From Gracilaria domingensis (Eukaryota; Rhodophyta; Florideophyceae; Gracilariales; Gracilariaceae), in assembly GCA_022539475.1 (NCBI GenBank), contig VCMS01000054.1, positions 240,848-304,847 of the forward strand: DNA of 64,000 bases. The letters run 5' to 3'. Both the position numbers and the translations under genes were made by a program. Positions within the stretch are counted from its first letter, which is position 1; the number at the start of each line of letters is the position of its first letter. Shown piece by piece: positions 21,686 through 30,149 of this stretch. The notes beneath the pieces were generated by a model. The model made no database searches, was not told where the DNA came from, and was given only the letters and a program-made list of their open reading frames with translations.

Positions 21686-21690
21686 CATTC

Positions 21691-21988
21691 TCAGCTACTG
21701 CATAACTGGCCAGCACTAGCACACTTCAGCCAATCACAGCGCACCACTTGTAGCATCCGCCACTCCTGGCCCATACAGCCAGGCACACTTGTCTATACTA
21801 CGTTGCATACACGCATTTGCAGTAGCCAATCATATTGCAGTATCACGTTGGGTTTTCGGAGAGGCGCATATGCGCTTTTCGCGCGAGGGTGCCCAAAAGT
21901 GCCCATGCTCCCCTGCAACTTTGTGTTCCAGGTACTTGGAGACACATTGAAGGACTGCCAGGCACTCGACCCCATCCAAATATCAACA
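21691..21988 (-). repeat. F2 LTR, 5' part, with last codons of an F2 RNase H
   Basis: The - strand starts TGTTGATATTTGG at 21988 and continues to the F1 target site. Just upstream (21986-22028) are the last codons of F2 RNase H (MERI...GQELEEEC). It is the other half of the split F2 LTR. Confidence 0.8.
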
Positions 21989-22028
21989 CTCCTCCTCGAG
22001 TTCCTGACCAAGATTAATTCTTTCCATC

Positions 22029-22105
22029 GTCTGTGTTCTGCAAAGTGGAATATAGTCTGTTCGCTTTGGAAACTAAGCTAGTTTTGGGGCTATTTGGGGC
22101 GCGCG
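22029..22105 (+). repeat. right arm of the 77-bp inverted repeat
   Basis: It runs from GTCTGTGTTCTGCAAAG to GGGGCGCGCG and is the inverted partner of 12519-12595. On the inner side it meets F2 RNase H sequence rather than an LTR. Confidence 0.65.
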
Positions 22106-22494
22106 AGGGGGTAGCAGAGGCTGGCACTCAAAAAATTAAGAAATTTTGGAATATTAAATTCCATTTCGCGCAGTTTAGTTCTTGGGTCGCCTAGTTTTTG
22201 TAGAGGTTCTACTTCGCCGCACCACACCATTCACTCTTTTCCGCGACCCTCTCTCAAAACTGCACTCGTGCTAGTTTGCCTTTCCATTTTCTCCCATGTT
22301 GCAATGCCAATCGCAACTCATCCCACCTCAATCATCCCATCACTTCTTCCCAGTCCACACCACCCCCGCTCTTTACCCATTTCTCGCCCATCACGCGTTC
22401 GCATCCTCCCTCTCCGTCTCCGCCAACGTCATTTTGTAGAAGTCAGGTGGACAACCCTCCCCCTTCTCGTATACCCGCCTCGCCCAAAACGGCT
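22106..22494. other. intergenic, no feature seen
   Basis: 389 bp. It starts AT-rich and becomes C/T-rich toward the neighbouring gene. No reading frame or repeat that I can support. Confidence 0.5.
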
Positions 22495-23424
22495 TCACAT
22501 CCCTCCCATCCTTCTCTCCTCCTGTCCCCTCAGAATCCCCTTCGCAGTCCGCGCCACCTCCGCCGCACTCCTAAACCCAGTCACCACCGGATCTCCGACT
22601 CCCTCCCGCGGCACCTCCTCCACCACCTTCTTCATCTCCTTACGCCTCTTCTTCAGACGGCTCTTCACATCCCCAACCCCACCACCCTTTGTCTTCGGTG
22701 TCACAGGAGACCCCTTCTGCACCGCCACCCTTCCCACACTTCCCTTCTCCGTCTTTCCCTCCACACCTCCTTTCGCCGTCTCCTCTTCCACCAATCTTTG
22801 CCTCTTGCCCAGCTCCTTCACCTCCTTCTCCAGCACGTCCAACCTCTCGTTCAGAACCCTATTCTCCTCCCGCAACTCTCCAACCTCCCTTCCCGCACAC
22901 TCCACTATCCCATACACATGATTTCTCATCTCCACTCCCAATACCGACAACGAATTCCGCAGGCTCGAAATCGCCTCAACCGAAACACCACTACCACCCC
23001 CACTCAGCACCACACCGCCCATTTCCGTTACAATCTCCACAATTCCATCGTCCAGTTGCTCCTTCATCACCAACCCCAACATCCCCACCCTCGCCTTCAT
23101 CTCTCCCACAAACCGCATCTCCCTGTCACCCTCTCCGCCCCCACTCTCTATCTGGTCTCCAACCTCTAACTGACTCAGATGCACTGCACCCTTTCTCTCC
23201 ATTGCGACCCCTTCCACCTGCAATTCTACACCCTTCTCCACCTCATCACCATCCCCTCTCCTCGCCTCACACTTTTTTCCTTCATCGGCCACTTCCTTCT
23301 TCTGCGACATCCGAGCAGCCGCCGTAATCACGTCCTCTTCCCGCTTTGGTGACGGCGTCGGCGGTACATCCTTCCCCTCCAACAGCGCCAACAGCTCCTC
23401 ATCCTTCACGTATCCGTTCGACAT
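22495..23424 (-). CDS. hypothetical coiled-coil protein
   Basis: 309 aa from ATG 23424 (MSNGYVKDEELLALLEG); an upstream in-frame start at 23520 adds a leucine-rich stretch but looks less natural. The protein is charged and glycine-rich. Residues about 190-235 (VGELREENRVLNERLDVLEKEVKELGK) have heptad-like leucines typical of a coiled coil, and the C-terminal third is rich in Lys/Arg (KSRLKKRRKEMKK), fitting nucleic-acid or nuclear roles. No catalytic motif is recognised. A TTAAATA at about 23612, upstream on the - strand, could be a TATA-like element. It lies between a TE nest and gene fragments; an ORF1-like protein of an unrecognised retroelement is also possible. Confidence 0.5.
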   Translation of the reverse strand: MSNGYVKDEELLALLEGKDVPPTPSPKREEDVITAAARMSQKKEVADEGKKCEARRGDGDEVEKGVELQVEGVAMERKGAVHLSQLEVGDQIESGGGEGDREMRFVGEMKARVGMLGLVMKEQLDDGIVEIVTEMGGVVLSGGGSGVSVEAISSLRNSLSVLGVEMRNHVYGIVECAGREVGELREENRVLNERLDVLEKEVKELGKRQRLVEEETAKGGVEGKTEKGSVGRVAVQKGSPVTPKTKGGGVGDVKSRLKKRRKEMKKVVEEVPREGVGDPVVTGFRSAAEVARTAKGILRGQEERRMGGM

Positions 23425-24064
23425 CTTCAGAAGAAGAAGTAGTAGTTGGATCGAAGTTTCCACTGCGATACAGTGCATTCGAGCTAAACTGTGCTGTCCA
23501 CCCCCACTGTCCAACCACACGGGCTATATCCAGCACCATGATTGTCCCTGTTTCCCTCATCCCATTTCCCGCCAAAACATCTACTGTACACCTCCGCACC
23601 TTCCACTATTTAAGCGCCACCCCTCTGTCCCCTCTTTCGCTCTCACATAATCCTCACCCACCTCGCCTCGACCGGCGATATTTTTCTCTTCCGCTATAAC
23701 CTCACTCGATGATTATAGCAAAACAGGAAGATATTGCCAGTGGAGGCAAGCTAGGGACTAGTGATTGTACTTGGAGTAGCTCACCCTCTGTCTCGACTGG
23801 GGGCATCTTCTTCTTCCGTCACATCCTGTGCGGGTTGTGACAAAAAAAGAATATGTCACCACTCGACACCGGATGGGTAACAATGATAGCACGTAGAGTA
23901 GTTCATCCTCCCTCTCAGCGTCCACTGGGGATATATTGATGTTCTCTAACATCCTTTCCCGGTTGTGATACAAGAGAAATACATCTCCAATGGAGACGGA
24001 GAATATAGTCGTGATAACACGTAAAGGTAACAATGTAATAAACAATAATTTTATGCTACTATCT
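23425..24064. repeat. intergenic with degenerate ~122-bp tandem repeat
   Basis: In about 23758-24010 two diverged units can be aligned: GTAGCTCACCCTC at 23776 with GTAGTTCATCCTC at 23898, and CACATCCTGTGCGGGTTGTGA with a similar block 120 bp on. No coding frame was found. 23425-23757 holds only the upstream region of the coiled-coil gene. Confidence 0.5.
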
Positions 24065-24484
24065 CTAACCAACCTTTCGAAAACCAGCTATGACATGAGC
24101 TGGGTTATTCGAGCCAAAGATGGCAGATCCTGCAACTAAAATGTTTGCACCGGCCTTCACTACTCCTTTCACAGTACTCAGTCCAATACCCCCATCCACC
24201 TGTATCCCTATTCTTGGGTACAACTCCCATGCATGTCGCACCTCATCAAGAACACCCTCCATAAGCGCCTGTCTTCGAAACCCTGGCTCCACCGTCATCA
24301 ACAACAACATGTCTACAACTCCTTCCTTCATAAGTGCTTCTACGACCTTTATAGACGTATTCGGGCGCAACGCAACTCCAATCTGCATTCCCATCCTTTT
24401 AATTCGGTTACATAATTCCTTCAACACCACGTTCTCCTCCTCAGTTGGTACTACCAACTGAGGAGGAGAACGTGGTGTTGGCAC
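24065..24484 (-). pseudogene. rpe: ribulose-phosphate 3-epimerase, C-terminal half only
   Basis: The family interconverts ribulose-5-phosphate and xylulose-5-phosphate in the Calvin cycle and pentose-phosphate pathway. Seen here: RMGMQIGVALRPNTS, LLLMTVEPGF, IQVDGGIGLSTVK and GANILVAGSAIFGS, in the family's order, ending at a normal C-terminus. The N-terminal ~100 residues, with the first metal-binding residues, are absent. The glycine pair after VEPGF is RR instead of GG. The frame is cut upstream at a 59-bp palindrome. It is a truncated, probably dead gene copy. Confidence 0.75.
24422..24480. repeat. perfect 29-bp palindrome (59 nt) at a gene-fragment junction
   Basis: 24422-24450 and 24452-24480 are exact inverse complements around a single C. 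The left arm is coding sequence of the epimerase fragment (EEENVVLKEL); the right arm is its inverted copy, joined to the next gene fragment. Such a fold-back suggests template switching or hairpin repair. Confidence 0.9.
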
Positions 24485-24764
24485 CTTTTTTACCGAAATC
24501 TTTGGCGACCGTTCGCTCTAGCTTGCGTACAAGCTCAGAGCGCCCCGTAGACACATACACACTGCACGAAGCGACACCACACTGATCCAAGACATCGGTG
24601 ACGGACGAGTGAACACTTTCAAGAATCTCGGCATACCCCAGGTAATTGCACCTGCCTAAGTTATGAAACCTCGTAACCCTGGCAGTAGGGTCCGGAGGCA
24701 TGGAAGAATGCTCGGCCGCGGGAGTGACATCGGCCTGAATGGGCGTGTACGCTGGATGAACCAA
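24481..24764 (-). pseudogene. serine palmitoyltransferase (LCB2)-like fragment
   Basis: The frame of about 95 codons contains HNLGRCNYLGYAEI, then GVASCSVYVSTGRSELVRKLERTVAKDFGKKGA. This follows the alpha-oxoamine synthase pattern NLGSYNYLGFA ... YG...CS....G....H..LE..vA.F.GKE.A best known from serine palmitoyltransferase subunit 2, the first enzyme of sphingolipid synthesis (PLP-dependent, ER membrane). Several usual residues are changed, and the PLP lysine region is absent because the frame ends at the palindrome. It is a fragment only; another member of the synthase family is possible. Confidence 0.5.
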
Positions 24765-25155
24765 CCAACCAACGGGGCATCACGCGCGCTCCTGAGCTCT
24801 CTCCAAGACTACGCCACTATGAACATCAATTTCGGGCTATAAATGGCCGATTAGTGGCCGTAGTTATTTCCAAAATAAATTTAATTGGCCGCATAATGGG
24901 CGTGTACAGTACAGTGGCCATTTGGATGCATTGCCGTATTGTATTCTATGGATCGTTATTGGTACAAAATTTAGCGGCAGAGATAATGATGACGAAATAT
25001 GGTCTCCATCGGACCCAGATGATACGACGCAATTATGATTTGAACCAGTTTCACGTCATTTATTTCTATTTCGCTACTCTTCTCAGCTCACGTCCTGGCA
25101 CGCCTGCTACCGGCGCTGGTCACAACGCTCTCTACGCCGTCCGCTGCCGCGTGCG
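24765..25155. other. intergenic, AT-rich, no feature seen
   Basis: No coding frame with support. Base composition changes sharply to GC-rich near 25090, at the start of the next gene. Confidence 0.5.
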
Positions 25156-26274
25156 GTGGGTGCCTGCACCGAAGGCGCGCCGCTCTTCCGCGACGCGCTG
25201 CGCGCCATCGGCTGCACCGCGCTGTTCGACCTAGCGCTGCGCATTCCGTCGCTGCTGCTGGCCGACCCCGCAGCCGCCCCGCGCTTCTCCTTCAGCGCGC
25301 GCGCGCGCTGGCGCCCTCGCCGCCCATGCGCACTGCCGCCGAGTAGGCGCTCGTCGCGCTGTCGCTTTTCGTGTAGCTGAGCCATCGCGACGAGTCGCCG
25401 TTTCGCGCCGCCGCGCTGGGCGCGCTCATGCCCGCCATGCTCGACGCGCGGGGATTGGGAGGGTAACGGCGATGGAATGACGCGCGAGGAGGCGGAGGCG
25501 GAGGAATGCGAGCGCTTCCGGGAGACCTTGATAAAACTGGCCACGCGCTCGAAGAACCCGGGCGCGGCGGTGTTCGGCTGCGTGACGGACGTGAGCGACG
25601 AGCAGCAGGTGGCCCAGCTGGGGCGCTTTATGCGGCAGCACCTGCCGTCGGTGGACGCGTTCATCTGCAACGACGGCACAGTGGGCAAGCGCGCGGCGCT
25701 GCGCGACGCGCACTTGGACGACCTGCACCGCGTGATGAACACCAACCTGCTAGGGTAGCTGCTGTGCGCGCGGGAGGAGATGCGCATTGCGGACGCGCAG
25801 CAGCGGCGCGTTCGTCTGTTTGTGATGGACGGCAGCGGCACGAGTGGCAACGCGACGGCGACGTACGCGGCGTACGGCGCGACGAAACGTAGAGTGCCGC
25901 AGCTGGTCAAGTCGCTCAACAAGAAGTGCGCGCGCGGCTGGTGCCGCTTCCACTGTCTGTCGCCGGGCATGGTGCTGACGGAGCTGCTGCTGGGCGAGAA
26001 CCGCGAGCCGGCGGCGCGGCGCGTCTTCAAGTTGCTGGCGGAGGAGCCGCGCACGGTGGCCGCGGAGCTGGTGCTGCGCGTGCACGCCGTGCTGCGGCGC
26101 GACGCGCGCAGCACATACATCCGCTTCCTGATGGCACCGCCCGCGGCGTGGCTGCTGGCGACGGGCTTCGCGCTGGGCTGGCGGCGCCACCGCTTCTTCG
26201 ACGAGCGCACGGGCGCGCGCGTGGACGTGCGCGCCGGGCGCTACAGCGTGAGTGGCGTGCGCGGCAGCGAGTAG
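25156..26274 (+). pseudogene. chlorophyll b reductase-like SDR (NYC1/NOL family), disrupted
   Basis: NYC1/NOL are plastid short-chain dehydrogenases that reduce chlorophyll b to 7-hydroxymethyl chlorophyll a. The frame from 25477 reads VDAFICNDGTVGK, NTNLLG, a TAG at 25756-25758, then LLCAREEMRI. LFVMDGSGTSGNATATYAAYGATKRRVPQLVKSL follows, in two runs with the YxxxK catalytic pair (YGATK), and then CLSPGMVLTELLLGENREP. The C-terminal TM-like segment is AAWLLATGFALGWRRHRFFDE. The MDG-G-S-G and SPGMVLTELLL blocks are typical of this family. The N-terminal Rossmann motif TGxxxGxG is not seen, and the region 25156-25476 has stops in every plausible frame. It is very GC-rich, unlike the flanking TEs. 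Confidence 0.65.
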
Positions 26275-26998
26275 CGCGTGGCCGCTGGTAAGTCAATGGG
26301 CGCGGCTGTACTTTGCCAGTCATTCATGGAGCGCCCGCAGCCGCGACGCGCAGTTCATGCCCGTCGGCCTGAGTTCACCGTCACGCGCGCGCCGCCGCCG
26401 CCACCTCTCGAGTGAGCGCCTTCGCGCTCAATTCAACGCGCGGTGGAACCAACGACGTACTCGTGCATGCTCTGTATTCTGCGCGCCGCAACGCGCGCCG
26501 CGCGCCGCGCTTTCCACGCGCGCGCCGTTTGACACCATGTGCGCATGGATGTGCCAAAAACCGCGCCCCGCGCCGACCTGTTTGACGCATCATGCCATCA
26601 TCTCCAGATCCCGCCGCCAGCAACGTGGCGCCCGGCGCAACTGCAACTGCTTCTCGGATCATTTTACTTGTCGCCCCGCGCGCCAGCTTGCCAACAGCCT
26701 ACCACAGCGGCGCTTGCAAGCGTACCGTTGGTACCGCCTCGCGTGCGTTTCACTCGCAATTTCTTACGGTAACACTCTCACCCCGGCGCCCCCCTCCCGC
26801 CCCGTTAGCAAAGCAGGCGCACTGCGCAGCCAGTGCCCACAGCCCGCGCGTGTTCGAAGACAGCACGAGCTGACGCGTGCGCGCAGCGCCGTGAAATTAG
26901 ATCGCCGCCCCCCGCCAGTCCCTTCCCAAACAAAAGCTCCAAGTTAGTTTAAACGCAAAGAAAGGGGCTGAACAAGCCTCTCTACCAGTAAAAACCTC
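26275..26998. other. GC-rich spacer, no gene supported
   Basis: An open frame of about 230 codons exists on + (26252-26947), but its Arg/Pro/Ala composition is what GC-rich non-coding DNA gives. No motif was seen. Confidence 0.5.
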
Positions 26999-28643
26999 TC
27001 ACGCGTGCACCTGAAACAACGTCACATCCTTGTGCGCCGATCGGTTGTGCTTTTGTTGATGTCGCTTGAGGTGCGTCTTGTACCCGAATCTCGCCGAGCA
27101 AAACGTGCAAACGAATGGCTTCAGCTGAGAAGCACCGCCTGAATATGCCGGATCAGGTTGCCTCGCTTCTGGAAACGGTGTCCGCACTTGCGACAAGCGG
27201 GCACGTTGTGCGTGTCGCACGTGATGTACCATCTCACCTCCTTGTCCGTCGTCATTGTCCGTGACGCGTTCCCATCACCGCCCTCGCCCGCCACCCCCGC
27301 CGCCTTCACGCCCGCGCCCACAGCAGCACTAGTCGTTGTCGCCGTCGTGGCCGTTGTCTCATCGTTCCTTTGCAGCGCCTGCGCGCCCTCATTCTCTGTC
27401 GATGCCACAATATCGCTGGCAGTTATCGGAGGCGTCAATGCCTCCAGCAAGGCGCTGCTGACGTCTGTTTCGATGTTGTTCGCGCGAGCGCCCACATCAT
27501 GTATGGATGGCGTAAGCGAATTGCCTGTCACTGTCGTGCTCGGGCTTGGACTGCTGCCATCGTCCGATAGCCTTACCAGCAGCGCATCCGCTTCGAGCTG
27601 TATCAGAAACTGCTGTTCCAACTGGTGGCCCGCCATCGAAGGAACAACGCCGTGTGTGTCCGCGTGGCTGTACGGTGCGTTTGCTGCGTTGCCCGCCGGT
27701 ACAAGATGGTCTTCGTCAAGCGTCGCGTTTTGTGACGGCTTGTCTGCGTATTGTACCCAATGTTGTTGAGCATTGTGTAGTCTGGATTCTGCCGTCAACA
27801 GTTTCTGACAAAGTTGTACGCGTCGTACGTACAGGCTGAGCAGCTGCATCGTTTCCGAGCGGTTGCCACACTCAAACTGGTACGGGATTGGGTTTGGAGG
27901 GCTGTGGAACAGTTTGGTGCCGCGTTTGGTAAGTGGCGGTACATTTCGACGAAAAACGAGCCGCTCTGAGCAAAGGTGAACAGCCGCTTACACAGCGACA
28001 ACCACGCCTCAATGAGACGTTCAGAGCTCGGCGGGCGGTGCAGCCCCAAGTCGGATGACTTGTACAAGAAGGTGTGCTCGGCGTGCGCCGGCGCCCTGTT
28101 CTTGAAGGACGGCGGACAAGCGCACGGCTCAATGCCTCGCTCACCACAAAAGTGGCACAAGGTGGGGCGCTCGCGAAGCACGATGGTGAGCAGCGGCGAC
28201 GTGAGCGGCTGGTGCGGTGGCAGCAGTTCGTAGCAGATGATATCAGTGGAAAGCACCAGGCGATTGTGGTGCGCAGTGGACGGCTTGTGCAGGCGTCTGC
28301 ACGCGATGATGAGACTGTCGTCGTGCATCCATGCAAACTCGACGAGCTCGAGATGGTCGACGCGCAGGTCGGCGGCGAAGTTGCGCTTGCAGGGGCGGCT
28401 GGAAAGGCGGTGGGAATGCAGGACGGAGTCGCGCACGCGGGCGAGCGCGTGGTGCTCCTTCTTGTTGTAGAGGTTTCCGACGGCGATGCCGTCGTAGACG
28501 TGCTGCATGAGTGCCGTCGATGAATGCACGCCACATCGACGGTGCACAGCTCTGCGGCGCGAGACAGCCGCGCGCCGAGTGTGCCGCGCACGGGAACGCG
28601 CGCCGTCGCGCGCGTCAGCGAGGCGCTCCAGCTCGAACAGCAT
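26999..28643 (-). pseudogene. C2H2 zinc-finger protein with two frameshifts
   Basis: Three overlapping frames on - read as one protein of about 540 aa. N-terminal part (28643 to about 27930): MQHVYDGIAVGNLYNKKEHHAL, then PTLCHFCGERGIEPCACP, with paired cysteines. The middle (frame of 27849) has PNPIPYQFECGNRSETMQLL and a long Ser/Thr/Ala-rich stretch, then finger 1 CRKCGHRFQKRGNLIRH. The C-terminal frame (27232-26999) holds KPFVCTFCSARFGYKTHLKRHQQKH, a canonical C2H2 finger with linker-like KPF. Shifts lie near 27910 and 27130. The role would be DNA binding in the nucleus. Introns or base-call errors could explain the shifts, but no splice sites are evident. Confidence 0.55.
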
Positions 28644-28721
28644 GCGCTACGTTTTGGCTGGCGTTGCGTGCGGTGTGTGTTTAGGAGGTCTGTGGACGCT
28701 ACCAGAATGAGGCGAAAACGA

Positions 28722-29014
28722 GCCCGCGGGCGGGGGGGGTCGGTCTTGTTAGGGTAGGTACCCTAACACGACCGGACCCCCCCGCCCGCGGGCATGAAAT
28801 CGCACATTTTTGAAAAAATCGTCCAAAACGTGCCCGCGGGCGGGGGGGTCCGTTCGTGTTAGGGTAGCTACCCTAACACGAACGGACCCCCCCGCCCGCG
28901 GGCATAAAAAAGCACATTTTTTAAAAAACCGGCCAAAACGTGCCCGCGGACGGGGGGGTGCGGTTGTGTTAGGGTAGCCGCCCTAACACAACCGATCCCC
29001 CCCACGCCGGCGGG
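28722..29014. repeat. three tandem GC-rich palindromes with TTAGGG/CCCTAA cores
   Basis: Palindromes at 28722-28793, 28832-28903 and 28942-29014 (72-73 bp each) are spaced exactly 110 bp apart. Each runs GCCCGCGGGCGGGGGGG...TTAGGGTA / TACCCTAA...CCCCCCCGCCCGCGGGC. Spacers are A/T-rich (GCACATTTTT, AAAACGTGCC). The middle one is the most perfect; arms of the third carry some changes. Confidence 0.9.
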
Positions 29015-30149
29015 CACGTTCTGGTCACATTTTGGCACCATGCCGAGACCTCCCAAAAACCCTTCCTCAACACTTCTTGCACTCATTACCATGCACCCGC
29101 CCGCGAACACGTTGGCACCGCTGTCTACGTGGATTGGCGGGATGGCAAGAAGCTGTACATTAATTAGAGTATATCTTGAGTATTAGGAGCGCTTCAAAAC
29201 GCATGAATGGAGAGCGCTACCATTGTTCGCATAAATCTACGTCCACCAAAACTCTTTGCTAGAAGGAACTTTTTGAGGCCATTCTGTAGCGTTTTGATAC
29301 CTCCCAAAACACAATCGGTTGCATTCCTTGCAACGATTTTGTTGCGAGCTCAGTACAGATCTTTTTGAGATAAATCAACTAGTTTTTTCATCCAATTGAT
29401 GCTCAACCAGTAACATAATACGCGACCTTATTACAATTTGTGTAGTTTCTGACACACTACACTATTTAAACTGATCAAAGTGGCGAAGAGACGTACCACC
29501 AAAGCGTGCCAACACCCTCACGCACAAAAGTGGTAATGCGCAGGGATGAGATGCATAAAAAAACAGAGTGACGACAGTATGTAGCTACTTAAATACTCGG
29601 CACCACTTTTTCCCGTGAAGATACAAATTCTACCGATGATGAAGATAAGGTATTATCTAATAGCATGAGCGCTTCCGCTCTAGCGTTCAATGTATATATC
29701 TGAATCTAATTTGTTCGTTGTGACGGTCTGACAAACAGCGATGAAGGCCTCCAACGACCATATAATACCGGATTTATAGGGGTAATAGAGCGAGCTCTCT
29801 GCGAAACACCATAAATAACTAAATGGAGTCCTGATAGGCTAACTACTACATGATTTTCAGAGGTTTAGAGAACGGGGTTTGTAGCAGCTCTTATATGCTA
29901 AATTCATTCAGTATAAAACTCTATGAAACAGAATGGAGACGAGAGTCGTCGCGGAAAGCAAAACAGATTGTAGGCATGAAAACCGTTCAGCCCTGTGTGC
30001 TTGAGCTGGTAGCACATGATTATCGTTCCAATTTTGAAATCGTATCGCTTCACCTTCCGTTAACAAAGCCTGTCACCAACAATACAAGAGAAGACATTAA
30101 TCGACGTGTTGCGGAGATGCCGTAAAAGGCTGCCAATGGTGTTAGTTTT
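29015..30149. other. AT-rich intergenic region, no gene supported
   Basis: No reading frame with recognisable protein was found. A 91-codon open frame at 29850-30125 (+) has no motif. The left end of DNA-transposon copy 2 lies somewhere near 30100-30150 but could not be placed. Confidence 0.4.

Noticed and set aside
22276-23169. Proline/serine/histidine-rich + frames opposite the coiled-coil gene
   Set aside because: Composition is the expected reverse complement of Glu/Gly/Lys-rich codons; the - frame has a coiled coil and a sensible start.
24441-24490. One continuous fusion protein across the palindrome
   Set aside because: The two fragments are in different reading frames, and the LCB2-like frame ends within the inverted arm.
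25107-26210. 367-codon frame on - across the NYC1-like gene
   Set aside because: A shadow of GC-rich coding sequence; Arg/Ala/Ser-rich with no domain, whereas the + frame has clear SDR motifs.
26252-26947. 231-codon + frame downstream of the NYC1-like gene
   Set aside because: Arg/Pro/Ala-rich reading in GC-rich DNA without motifs; overlaps the end of the real gene.
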